From Tetracentron sinense (lineage: Eukaryota > Streptophyta > Magnoliopsida > Trochodendrales > Trochodendraceae), in NCBI GenBank assembly GCA_015143295.1, contig CM026565.1, positions 11,840,041 to 11,904,040 on the forward strand: a stretch of DNA of 64,000 nucleotides. The letters are read 5' to 3'. Position 1 is the first letter of the stretch. The number at the start of each line of letters is the position of its first letter. Below are positions 45,602 to 55,982 of the stretch, in pieces. The notes under the pieces are model-generated. The model saw only the letters and a program-made list of their open reading frames with translations, did no database searches and was not told where the DNA came from. A program made the position numbers and the translations under genes.

Positions 45602-46135
45602 GAGTCCATTTAGGTGTTGATTTCTATCAAACCATCAACCCGTTCTGGAAAGAACACCTTGGCAGGAGTGTTCCGGAGCCTTTGCGATGGAGATCAATCC
45701 GAGAAGGATCGTGGATGTGTGAATTGGTCGATGGAATCCAAAGTCATCATTGACAGAGATCGATCAAAAGGTCATGGACTGTTTTCGAGACACAAAGAGA
45801 AGTACGAGTAGCTGCAGCTGATCACGGGACTTGAGAGTACGTGATGAATTTTCGAGGTGTGGAGGACTAAGAACTGAAGGATCGAAGTGTCGAGTCCGAA
45901 GGAGTCAAGTTCAAGTCTTGTAAGTTCTTATTTACTTTGTCTTAGTGGATTCTCATGGCTGGACTAGGTCCCGTGGTTTTTCCCGAAAGGGTTTCCACGT
46001 AAAAATCCTTGTGTTGTGGTTTGCTTGGCTTTCTATTTTTTGCACTTAAAGTACATCATCCCTTAATTTATAACTTATTTGTTAAAACATCAAAAAGGGT
46101 AGATAGACTTATAGGAATTCACCAAATTGTTTTTT
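45602..46135 (+). repeat. 3' LTR of copia-1, part 2
   Basis: Matches 13240-13854 of the 5' LTR from 'ggtgttgatttctatcaa' through the C-terminal 'cattttcccg...ccacgtaaaaatcc' region and 'cttataggaattcacc'. It lacks about 65 bp near its end that are present in the 5' LTR. It abuts LTR A at about 46136. Confidence 0.8.
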
Positions 46136-46719
46136 TAAGCATGATCACCAATTAGTTGGGGAAAAGTCCATAATTCATATGGCATAGTCTTGGTTCTAAT
46201 TTCATACAAGCATTCCATCAAACACTTGGATTGCACATCCTTATAGCTTTTTATTCATGGTTCTTAAGTTCAACATTTCTTCAAGCATATAGTGTGTGTT
46301 CATTATGAATACATTGCTCTTCCCATTTTTCATCACACAACAACATTCACATCTCCCAAATTCACACCCATTTGATCTATCCTAACCATTTGTTGAGGCG
46401 AAACACATATTTAATGAAAAGGGAAATATATACAATCATTCATAAGCATTCTTTAAAAGAAACTTCAGTTATTACTAAATTAACTAGGAAGGGTGTACTA
46501 ACCTTGAGGATTAACTTCAAATCTTGAAGAAGAACCCTCCTTTGTTAGAAATCCCAACTTGGTGAAGGATGATCCTTGCTTGAAGAAGATCCAAGCTTGG
46601 CTTGAGCTCCACTCTCTCCAATCCTCAGGCCCTCCTTGTTTCTCCCTAATCTCCTTCTTCTCAAACTCTCTTAGTCTCTTTTAGGTTTAGGGTAAAGCAA
46701 AACCCCCAAAAATCACTCC

Positions 46720-46730
46720 CTATTTATAGG
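46720..46730 (-). promoter_or_regulatory. TATA box of LTR A
   Basis: Minus strand GCCTATAAATAGGGAG, about 50 bp downstream (in element direction) of the palindrome array. Confidence 0.6.
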
Positions 46731-46780
46731 CAAATGGTAGAAACCCTAAAAATCCCGCATAAAATTTCTGGGTTCACAAC

Positions 46781-47060
46781 CTACGATTGGTCGTAGGTTT
46801 CCTACGATCAATCGTAGCATCTTTACGATCGGTCGTAAGTTTCTACAATCAATCGTAAACATTACAGAGAGTTTGCCCATTTTTGGAAGTCTTATGATCG
46901 ATTGTAGGTTTTCTGCGATCGATCGTAACTCACCTACGATTGTTCGTAATATGTCCAGTAAGTTTGCCCAGTTTTGGGGTTCTATGATCGATTGTAAGTT
47001 TTCTACGATTGATCATAGATCACCTACGATCGTTCGTAAGGTCTATACGATCGTTTGTAA
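46781..47060 (-). promoter_or_regulatory. Palindrome array (TACGATCGATCGTA type), 11 units
   Basis: Eleven roughly 16-bp units such as CTACGATCAATCGTAG and CTGCGATCGATCGTAA. Core GATCGATC with TAC/GTA arms. Some spacer sequences are themselves repeated ('gtttgcccattttgg' type near 46873 and 46964). Confidence 0.8.
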
Positions 47061-47365
47061 ATCTGACAGAAGTTTTCCAAATTTTTTCATTTTTGGTATT
47101 TTTGGCCATAACTTTTGACTCGTTTATCAGATTTTGATGATTCAACTTGCGTTGGACTTATCATTCGAAGAGGAACAATTTTTGCATTTTAGAATTTTCT
47201 AATTATTCTTTATTCATGGACTAAATTGTCACTAAAGTTGACTGGTCTAGAAATTGGGTTTCAGCAGCCTGGATTTTGAATAGGTCCGACCTTGGAAATC
47301 CAACTTCTAACTTAATAAAATGACTTTAAGGCTTTAATACATGTCAAAATTTCCGTGGTGCTACA

Positions 47366-50300
47366 CCCACCATCTAATACTTTCTTTAGTTTTAATGGAA
47401 AGAAAATAGTAAAGAAAGTTTGGGTCCTAAATGGATCATTCACTCCCAAGACCATCCATAAAGGACCAAACATGGTTTGGGTCCCTAAAGGAACTTACCC
47501 TCCCAAGACAAACCAAAAATCAGTTTAGGTTCCAACCAAAACTATGTGAGTATCGGGAGGAACATATGTTGGAGTTACTTAAATCTTTTCTTGTAGGTAT
47601 ATTTGAAATCTAAGTCCTCCAAGTCAAGATGGTTCTTGGATAGTTGATGCTCTAGGCACATGTTGGGGAACAAAAATCTATTCATCTCTATTACTCCAAA
47701 AAATAGAGGGCATGTGACCTTCGGGGACAACGCGAAGGGAAAGATCATCGGTATAGGTAATGTTGGTAAGGACTCTACTACTTTTATTGAGAATGTTTTA
47801 CTTGTTGATGGTCTTAAACATAATTTAATTAGTATTAGTCAATTGTGTAATAAAGGTTTAAATGTATCTTTTAAATTCAATGTATGCATTATTAAAGACA
47901 AAGATAACATTAATACTATGTTCATTGCTCATAGATATGAAAATGTATATACAATTGATTTTGATGAACTTACCTCTCAAAACTTAATGTGCTTTTCGGC
48001 TATCAATGAAACTAGTTGGCTATGGCATAGAAGGTTAGGCCATATAAGTATGGATTTGTTATCTAAATTGTCTAGAAAAGATCTTGTAAAAGAGTTACCA
48101 AAAACCAAGTTTTCAAAAGACAAAATTTGTGATGCTTACCAACTAGGATAACAAATTAAATCATCATTTAAAAAGAAACTAGAAATATCAACTTCTAGGC
48201 CATTGAAATTATTGCATATGGATTTATTTGGGTCAAATGATGTTGCTAGCTTAGGTGGCAAACTATATGCTTTTGTGATTGTTGATGATTATTTTAGATT
48301 CATTTAGGTATCATTTCTATCTTATAAAAATGAAGTGCATGTGTTCAAAAAATTTTGTAAAATAATTCAAAATAAAAAAAGGTACTCTATTAATAATATT
48401 AGAAGTGATAGAGGTAAAGAATTCAAGAATAAAGAACTTGTATCTTTTTTAGAAGATAATGGTTTCGACCATAACTTCTCCTCCCCTACAACTCCTCAAC
48501 AAAATGGAGTAGTTGAAAGAGAGAATAGGTCTTTGCAAGAAATGGGTAGGACTATGTTAAATGAACATAAATTACCTAACTATTTTAGGACTGAGGCCAT
48601 TAATATTTCTTGCTATGTAATCAATAGGGTTGTTATTAGAAACAAATTAAATAAAACTCCTTATAAGCTTTGGAATGAAAGATCACCTAATATTGGTTAC
48701 TTTAAAGTGTTTGGATGCAAATGTTTTATTCTAAATAACAAACACAACATAAAGAAATTTGAACCAAAATCTAGTGAAAGAATTTTCCTTAGTTATTCTT
48801 CAAATAGCAAAGCTTATAGGGTGTTTAATAAAACTTTCCTAATTGTAGAAGAATCTATGCATGTCATATTTGATGAATCTAATCCTTTTGAAACTAAGAA
48901 AATTGATGATGATGTTGCAAATGACAAAATTGAAAACATATCTAAAGATATTGCTAATTTGGAAATCAATAAAAGTGATAATGAAAATCAAAATAATAAT
49001 GATCAAATCTTAGAAGCTAAAAACTTAGATGAAAATGAATAAGAAAATGAAATTTAACTTCCTAAGGCATGGAGATTAATAAAAGATTATTCTAAAGAAC
49101 AAATACTTGGTAATATAGAACAAAGTGTTAGAACAAGAAGAAATATTTATAATAACCTTGCAGTCCTCTCTCAAATTGAACCTAAGAATGCACTTGAAGC
49201 AATTAATGATGAATTTTGGAAAATTGCTATGCAAGATAAATTTGAAAGGAATCAAGTATGAGATTTAATACCTAGACCTAAAAGCAAATCTATAATCGGT
49301 ATTAAATGGAAATTTAGAAACAAAAAGGATAAAAGTGAAAACATTATTAAAAATAAAACTAGACTAGTAGCTCAAGGATGCAACCAAGAAGAGAGAATTG
49401 ATTATGATGAAACTTTTGCCCTTGTTGCTAGACTTAAAGTTATTAGGATGTTGCTTGCATATGATAGTTTTAAAGATTTTAAATTATATCAAATGGATGT
49501 CAAAAGTGTTTTCTTAAATGGATTTATGTCAGAGGAAGTTTATGTTAAACAACCTCCTTGCTTTGAAAATCATAAAATGCCTAATCATGTGTTAAACTAA
49601 CTAAAGCCCTTTATGGTTTAAAGCAGGCTCCTAGAGCTTGGTATGATAGATTAAGTAGCTTCCTATTGTTCATAAAATCCAAAAATAATGATATGTTTCT
49701 AGTGCAAATTTATGTTGATGACATTATTTTTTGTTCTACTAATGAATCTCTTTGTCAAGAATTTACTAAATTCATGCAAGATGAATTTGAAATGAGCATG
49801 ATGGGAGAGTTGAACTTCTTCCTTGGGTTACAAATCATGCAAACAAAGGAAGACACATTCATCAATCAAGCCAAGTACACAAGAGAGCTACTCAAGAAAT
49901 TTGGGATCGACAACTCAAAAGAAGCTGATACTCCCATGAGTCCATCTATAAAACTAGATAAAGATGAAAAGGGGATTAGTGTGGAAGAAACAAAATATCA
50001 AGGTATGATTGGTCGTTTGTTATACTTAACTGCTAGTAGACCTGATATTATGTTTAGTGTTTATATTTGTACTAGATTTCAATTCAATCCTAAAGAATCA
50101 CATATGACTGCTATAAAAAAATATTTCAAATACTTAATTGGAACAATCGAACTAGGATTATGGTACCATAAGAACACATCACTAGAACTAGTTAGTTATT
50201 CTGATGCTGACTTTGCTAGATCGAAAGTTGATCGAAAGAGCACTAGTGGCACATATCACTTCTTAGGACACTCATTAGTTTCATGGTCATGTAAGAAACA

Positions 50301-50664
50301 AAACCCTGTAGCTCTATCAACAGCTGATGTTGAATATGTAGCAGCTGAGAGTTATTGTACTTAATCATTATACATAAAATAGTAACTAGAGGACTTCAAA
50401 TTGTTTTATGATAAAATTCTAATTAAATGTGATAATACAAGTGCTATATGTATGCCTAAGAATCCAATTCAACATTCAAGAACCAAGCACATTGAAATTA
50501 GCTATCATTTCATAAGGGATCATGTTCGAAATAGGGATGTAATATTGGAATTTGTTGAAACAAATAACCAACTTGCAGACATATTTACTAAGCCACTCCC
50601 TTATGATAGATTTAGTACATTAAGAAGAGAACTAGGCATGGTTAGACTGTGTGACATAAAATGA
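47366..50664 (+). pseudogene. pol: Copia-2 pol: protease, integrase, RT, RNase H (degenerate)
   Basis: Sirevirus-like pol, interrupted at its 5' end by LTR A. Visible in order: gag/pol linker 'VWVPKG' (47480), protease region (47625-47665, the active-site DSG changed by a stop after DS), integrase zinc motif 'LWHRRLGHIS' (48018), integrase core 'IRSDRGKEF' (48400) and '[11 protein letters not shown]' (48500), RT 'YQMDVKS' (49488) and 'IYVDDIIFCS' (49705), RNase H 'RSKVDRKSTSGTYHFLGHS' (50220) and the C-terminal 'QLADIFTKPL' (50570). At least six stops and one frameshift (near 49600). Much more decayed than copia-3. Confidence 0.92.
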
Positions 50665-50878
50665 AAACATTGACTAACTTGAAATTTTGAAAATTTTTGA
50701 TTGAATATGCTTCATAATGATATTTGTTGGTTGCTGAATTATGTTTACAGTTTAATTCTTACTTGAATCATGGTTTTGATTGCCTAAAATTCTCCTATGT
50801 TCATTAAAAGGAAGATTTAAAGGGTTATGAAATTGGTTTTGATGTTAAAATTTTCAAAATTTTAGTTTTTGTGTCTGG
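50665..50878 (+). other. Copia-2 post-pol spacer
   Basis: Short AT-rich non-coding segment between pol and the internal palindrome array. 'tgaaattttgaaaatttttga' near 50680-50700 is weakly symmetric. Confidence 0.5.
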
Positions 50879-51106
50879 ACTCGGCGACGAGTCCGAATAC
50901 AGACTTGTACTCATCGACAAGTGACCATTCCAGTAGCCAAAATTTTGTCACTCGGCGACAAGTCCTTGCTACTCGGCGATGAGTGAGGTTGTAATCTTAG
51001 ATTTCAAAGCCACTTGGTGACGAGTGAGGTTATAATATGAGATTTCAAAGCCACTCGGCGACGAGTCAAACCTACTCGTCGATGAGTGACCATGGATCTA
51101 TAAATA
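50879..51106 (+). promoter_or_regulatory. Internal promoter: palindrome array (ACTCGGCGACGAGT type) plus TATA box
   Basis: Seven units around ACTCG(G/T)CGACGAGT (50879-51087), each close to the palindrome ACTCGTCGACGAGT, followed by CTATAAATATAAACC with TATAAATA at 51099-51106. The next ORF (51248) starts about 140 bp downstream. Array plus TATA plus leader mimics the LTR promoters but lies inside the element. Promoter function is inference. Confidence 0.65.
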
Positions 51107-51247
51107 TAAACCTATTTTTCCCTAATTTTTTCACTGTTCATCTTTTCAAATCTTCTCTCCATTACATTCCAAAATCTTCAAACCTTATTCTATTCTCCTC
51201 CAATCTCTTCAAAACCCATTCCATTTCATTCCTTCTCCCTAGATTCA

Positions 51248-53121
51248 ATGGCACCAAGAACTAAGACCCCATCAGTGCCGCAGACCAAGAAGAAAGCCAC
51301 GGCTATAGAGAAAGGGAAGGGCAAAGCTAGAGAATCCTCACAAGTAGAGGCTCCCAATCTATTTCGGTCCAAGGTTGCTCAAGAGAACTACACAAGGTTC
51401 TTCATCAAGAGAGAACCCGTATATGGTAAGATTCCTAATTTTGAGATATTTAAAGATATAGGTCTTGGTGTCATTGCTTCCAAATTTCAATCTCTAAAAT
51501 GGCATAGGTTCCTATCTTTTCATGAATCCATGTATCCTGACCCAGTTAAGTAGTTTTATTCCTATCTTACCTATGACAAACCCTCAAAAACCATTATTTC
51601 ATATGCTCATGGTAAGAATTTCTTTCAACCATGATGAGCTTTCATCCATTCTTAAACTAACTGGTGGGAACTTTCAAAACTACACCACTTACTAGTGGGT
51701 CTCCCATGAGGGGTTTAATGTAATAGAGGCTTTGAACATCTTGTGTGTCCACAACGACAACAGTAAGCCTGTCCCACCTAAGCTCAAGGATCTCACCCTT
51801 GATGCTAGGTTAGCTCACCACATGATCACCTACGATATTGTTCCACGAGGTGGTGGCAGAGATTTAATTACATTCTTTGATGTCTTTCTAGTCTGCTGCA
51901 TCCTAACCACCCAACATGTGGACCTTACTTTCATTATTATGCATGTCATGAGGGAAGCAGCTAAGAATACCTCCGGCAGATTGCCTTATGGGACTTGCAC
52001 TCACCCGTGTCTTCAAGCATTTCAAAATCCCCTTGTTTGTCTATCAAGACAAGAAATCCATTACTGACTCAGATGTGTATTCCAAAGCTACCATCATGCA
52101 TATAGGATATACATTGATAGAGGCTAGTAATGTTTGGGTTCCTAAATCCCAAACCATTCCAGATCCTTCTATCCTTCCAGACACTACTACCCTCCACCTG
52201 CTCCTTCCACCATTCATGACTCCTCAGTCCTACTCCCTTCTTCTCATGATCTCATTCCATCTCCTATTCACTCTCCTTCTCTCTCTCCTACCCATTCCCC
52301 TATCCTTCACTCTTCTCCTGTAGCTGAGCCAGCACCAGCAGTTCAGGCAGTGTCCGATGATGAGGTAGCTCCAGAGACAGAGACTGGGTCAGAGTGGCCA
52401 GATGTGATGATAGACACTGACCTTCCTGAGTCCTCATAGAGATAGGATTCATTTCAGTTTAAGGATCTAGCTAGTTCAGCAACACTTTGTTTCTCCCTCC
52501 AGGCCTGCACCTTCAGATGAGCAGATGAGTTTGATGGCTGCCCAGATTGCCTCCATGGCTTCAAGCATAGAGCAATTCCAGTCAGAGTTGAGGTAGAGCC
52601 AGTTGTAGTTTCAGTCCGTGACTAGAGAAAGGTTATCCTCTCTAGAGTCTAGGATGGAGATGATTCAGACTGAGATGAGAAAGAGAGATGGGTTACTTGA
52701 GCCCAGGCTAGCAGAAATAGAGATATCTAGTAAGACTATGAAGAACAGAGTGGACTCCATCATATCTCTTATTGAGAGGAAGGCAGTAGAGGCCTCAATT
52801 GTGAGTGATAGACATAGTGATGATCTGACCAGTGTGGGGAAGGCTGTAAATTATCAAGTCACTTATATTGAACACATGGCAGGATTATTGGAGTCTCAGG
52901 CCCCAGTCATTGGAGAGATGGCTGCCAGGGTTGATCAAATTAGAACAGAAATGCTGAACATCAGAAAGAAGCTTGAGCTTGTACCTATTCCCAATGTTGT
53001 GGAAGTTCTAACTTCATCTCAAGCACCTTAAGGACAGCAACCTCAAGATCAGCCTCAACCCAAGACTGAAAAGACACCTCAAAAGCAACCAGCTGAGATC
53101 TCCTCTAACTCTTCTCAAGAC
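51248..53121 (+). pseudogene. Copia-2 third ORF (Sirevirus env-like/plant transposon protein), broken
   Basis: Starts at the ATG at 51248 with a basic Lys-rich N-terminus (KKKATAIEKGKGKARE), then 'NYTRFFIKREPVYGKIPNFE' and 'ESMYPDPVK', matching the third ORF of copia-3 ('LYSEYFSKKGIMVERSIRI'). Stops and frameshifts follow at about 51552 and beyond. Downstream parts include 'LDARLAHHMITYDIVPRGGG' (51800) and a coiled-coil-like C-terminal region (52618-53031). Sirevirus elements often have such an extra ORF after pol, sometimes called env-like; the function is not established. Confidence 0.75.
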
Positions 53122-53360
53122 CTTGAAGGGAATCCAGATAAAAAATTATGCGGAAAATTGGATTCCGAGGATCTTTACACCATAGAAAGCAACTAATACT
53201 ATCTACATGTTTTAGTAAAATTACCTCAGTGAATGATCTTCACCAGTGAAGTAAAAAACCAACTCGAACCATCAGAACTCTTTGTAGAGATTTGTCGAAG
53301 AAATACTCGAAGCTCGACCCTTGTGCTTCACTATCCCCGCGAAGCCTTTGAATCTTTTCT
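53122..53360 (-). repeat. Fragment of a B-type LTR
   Basis: Starts TGAAGGGAATCC and matches 1671-1905 of LTR B, sharing 'ttatgcgg', 'accatagaaa', 'cctcagtgaatg', 'cagaactctttgtagagatt' and 'ctatcccc(a/g)cgaagc'. It is cut at its right end by copia-3. The matching remainder would lie beyond copia-3, outside the window. Confidence 0.85.
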
Positions 53361-53671
53361 TGGTCTTTGTAAATCCCTAAGTAGGTGTTGGCAAATTCCG
53401 TAATCATTAGATTGGTCATGTGAGTCGAGTCATGTTCAACTTGTCAGAAGAGAAGAGCTAAAGCATCAAGAAGATTGAAGAAAGTGAAGAAAAAGCTCCT
53501 ACTCTGGATTTAGAAAGGTAATGGACTTAGAGACCCCTACCTAGGTTGGATTTGAATTAGATAACTCTAAACATACCTAGGAGGATAATTTTAAACCTAA
53601 TAAAGTTGTTTGATCTTAGTTGAATCAAATAAACATGAAATGAAGTATGGTTTGAAACTAATTCTATCTCA

Positions 53672-53856
53672 ACCGATCGCTCGGTGTTGAGACCGATCGA
53701 TCGGTGGCCTACCGAGCGATCGGTGGCTATCGACTGGACAAAAAATTTGTATGGGGTATTTTTCCAGAGAGATGATTTTCAACCGCTCGATCGGTTATGA
53801 GCACCGATCGATCCGTTTTGGACCGAGCGATCTGTAATGTGCACCGATCGATTGGT
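53672..53856 (+). promoter_or_regulatory. Palindrome array of copia-3 LTR, 8 units
   Basis: Units such as ACCGATCGCTCGGT, ACCGATCGATCGGT and ACCGAGCGATCGGT in a 4+4 layout. The spacer begins TTTGTATGG and ends AGAGAG. This is the same array, layout and spacer as in the gypsy LTRs at 4470, 37985 and 62237, but in a copia element. Confidence 0.85.
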
Positions 53857-53900
53857 CCCCGTAAAAAGAATTTTTATTTTTCTGGATTCCTTTTTTAAAC

Positions 53901-53911
53901 CCTATATAAAC
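53901..53911 (+). promoter_or_regulatory. TATA box of copia-3 5' LTR
   Basis: CCTATATAAAC about 45 bp downstream of the palindrome array. Confidence 0.7.
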
Positions 53912-54592
53912 AACTTTTTGGAGACCTAATTCGTATCTTTGTTTATTTTTGAAAGAGTAGAGGTCTGAGAAACTCCTCTAGGGTTTTTCCTATTGTTCTT
54001 ATTAGATCTTTGTTGATCCCTCCTCTTTCTTTGATCCTAGAGAATGCAAGTATAGATCTAAACCTTTGATCTTGCATTGTGTGATCTCAGATCTATATGA
54101 GATCCCTCTAGGGTTTGAAACTTCCTAAATTGATTCACAACCCTACACCTTGTGTGTGTGTCCGGTGTTTGATCCAGAGCCTTCGTGGAAGGAGATCAAT
54201 CATGTGTGATCGTGGTTTTGAAGTAGCTTGAGAAGATTTGGTTGGTGTGGAACCGAAGCTGCTACGGCAGAGATCGAACCTGCTGGTTCGTGGAAATCAA
54301 GAGTAAGAGTCTACACCTAGGAACGTCGTTTCTGTTTTGGTAAGGTCTTGTCTTGTACTTAAAATCTTTTCATAGTGATGTTTATTGCTGGATGAGGTCC
54401 CGTGGTTTTTTCCCGTTAGGGTTTTCCACGTAAAAATCTTCTGTGTTTGATTTGTGTGGATTGTCTGAGTGAATTGTTCATTGATTTCTAAACATATTAA
54501 TTGAAAATTTTAAAATTGGTTAGAAATTATTAGATAGACCTATTCACCCCCCCTCTAGGTCTTAGAGATCATTGATCTGGATAAATTTCAAT

Positions 54593-54604
54593 TGGTATCA
54601 GAGC
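54593..54604 (+). other. Primer binding site of copia-3
   Basis: TGGTATCAGAGC, exact initiator-Met primer site. Confidence 0.92.
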
Positions 54605-54657
54605 TTGTTCACTGATAAGGCTAATCCCTTAAGTGTGATCCTGTATTATCCGTGATC

Positions 54658-55974
54658 ATGAGTACTCTAAGAGAAGGTGGATCCGTCTCTCGTCCCCCAC
54701 TTTTTGATGGAAATAATTATGCATACTGGAAAGCTAGAATGAGAGCCTTTCTCAAATCTATTGACGAGAGAATTTGGATGTCTATACAGAATGGGTGGAC
54801 TACGTCCATAAAAACTGTAGGTGATTTGACTGTCGTCAAATATTATAATGAATGGACCAGAGAAGAACTTGAGTCAAGTGGATGGAACACTAAAGGTCTC
54901 AATGCTATCTTTACTGCAGTCACTGCTGAGGAATTCAGACGAATTTCTTCATGTGAAACAGCAAAGGAGGCTTGGGACATTCTTGAAATTACCCATGAGG
55001 GTACTACCACTGTTAAAATCTCAAAACTCCAAATGTTAACCACCAAATTTGAACATTTAAACATGGATGACAATGACACTTTTGATGAATTCTATGCAAA
55101 ACTTAGTGACATTGTCAACGCTAGTTTCAATTTAGGTGAGAAAATATCTGAGTCCAAAATAGTTAGAAAAGTCCTTAGATCTCTCCCTGAGAGATTTCAA
55201 CCCAAAGTCACTGCAATCGAAGAGAGTAAAAATGTTGACTCTCTGAAGATTGAAGAATTGGTTGGTTCACTCCAAACCTATGAACTCAATCTCCGTCCAT
55301 CCAAGAAGAACAAATCTTTAGCCTTGAAATGCATCAAGGAATCTTTGGATGAGGATGACACTGATGGAGATATGAATGAGGAAGAAATGGCTCTCTTCGT
55401 TAAAAAATTTCGAAAATTTTTTAGAACGAAAAAGAGGTTCAATCCCAAACAGGGAGGAAAATGTTTTGAGAAGTCAAAGTCTAAGCCTTGGGAAAACAAG
55501 AAAAATTCCAAGAATGGCGACAAGAAATCCCAAGGTGTTCAATGTTATGAATGCCATAGCTTCGGTCATATTTCACCTAACTGCCCTAACAAGAAGAAGA
55601 GTAAGGGCAAAGTGATGAATGCCTGTTGGGATGACAGTGATTCCGAGAATGAAGAATCGGACAATTCCTCTTCAAGTGAAGATACTGGAAATCATACAGC
55701 TTTCACTGTTTCCCTTTCTGGGATTCTTGAGACTACCTCTACGGTTGATGAAAAGGATAGAAGTGATGAGAGTGTTCATACTGAGTCTAGTGATGATATA
55801 CAGAAGAGTCAAACTGACTCTGAAAGTGATGAAGATTTGAAAACAACTTATGATAAGTTATATGCTGAAAGTTTGAAGCTGACTAAATCAAAAATCTCCT
55901 TGAGCAAAAAACTCAAAATCATTCAAAATGAAAGAGATACTTGTAAACTAGTAGCAGAAGAGAAAGTGCTCTAG
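54658..55974 (+). CDS. gag: Copia-3 gag (Sirevirus type), ends at a frameshift
   Basis: Nucleocapsid/capsid precursor of about 438 residues up to a frame-ending stop. Start chosen at the first ATG after the primer site (54658). It has the N-terminal 'PPLFDGNNYAYWKARMRAFL' motif, UBN2-type gag region ('KEAWDILEITHEGTTTVK', 'KISKLQMLTTKFE'), 'VRKVLRSLPERF', a basic linker, the CCHC knuckle CYECHSFGHISPNC (residues ~297-310) and an acidic Ser-rich stretch leading to a coiled-coil-like tail. The natural frame continues after a one-base shift near 55965-55975; this looks like a mutation since the reading then goes straight on in the 55983 frame. Confidence 0.92.
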   Translation: MSTLREGGSVSRPPLFDGNNYAYWKARMRAFLKSIDERIWMSIQNGWTTSIKTVGDLTVVKYYNEWTREELESSGWNTKGLNAIFTAVTAEEFRRISSCETAKEAWDILEITHEGTTTVKISKLQMLTTKFEHLNMDDNDTFDEFYAKLSDIVNASFNLGEKISESKIVRKVLRSLPERFQPKVTAIEESKNVDSLKIEELVGSLQTYELNLRPSKKNKSLALKCIKESLDEDDTDGDMNEEEMALFVKKFRKFFRTKKRFNPKQGGKCFEKSKSKPWENKKNSKNGDKKSQGVQCYECHSFGHISPNCPNKKKSKGKVMNACWDDSDSENEESDNSSSSEDTGNHTAFTVSLSGILETTSTVDEKDRSDESVHTESSDDIQKSQTDSESDEDLKTTYDKLYAESLKLTKSKISLSKKLKIIQNERDTCKLVAEEKVL

Positions 55975-55982
55975 TTAGTCAG

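Larger units (their letters stand above)
46136..47365 (-). repeat. 5' LTR of gypsy A, part 2
   Basis: Colinear with the right half of solo LTR H: 'catcaaacacttgg' (46218), 'aggaagggtgtactaacctt' (46490), palindrome array, 'gccataacttttgactcgtt' (47105) and the end CCGTGGTGCTACA at 47365. It completes the LTR that began at 11101 and is followed by copia-2, so element A lies within copia-2. Confidence 0.8.
53368..54590 (+). repeat. 5' LTR of copia-3
   Basis: The right end is TTTCA at 54590, two bases before the primer site. The left end is taken at TGTAAATCCC (53368), where similarity to LTR B has ended; TGGTC at 53361 is an alternative. It contains the palindrome array (53672-53856), a TATA box, a leader and 'ctattcacccccc' near 54540, a hallmark of Sirevirus LTR ends. 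The 3' LTR is outside the window, so the start cannot be confirmed. Confidence 0.75.
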
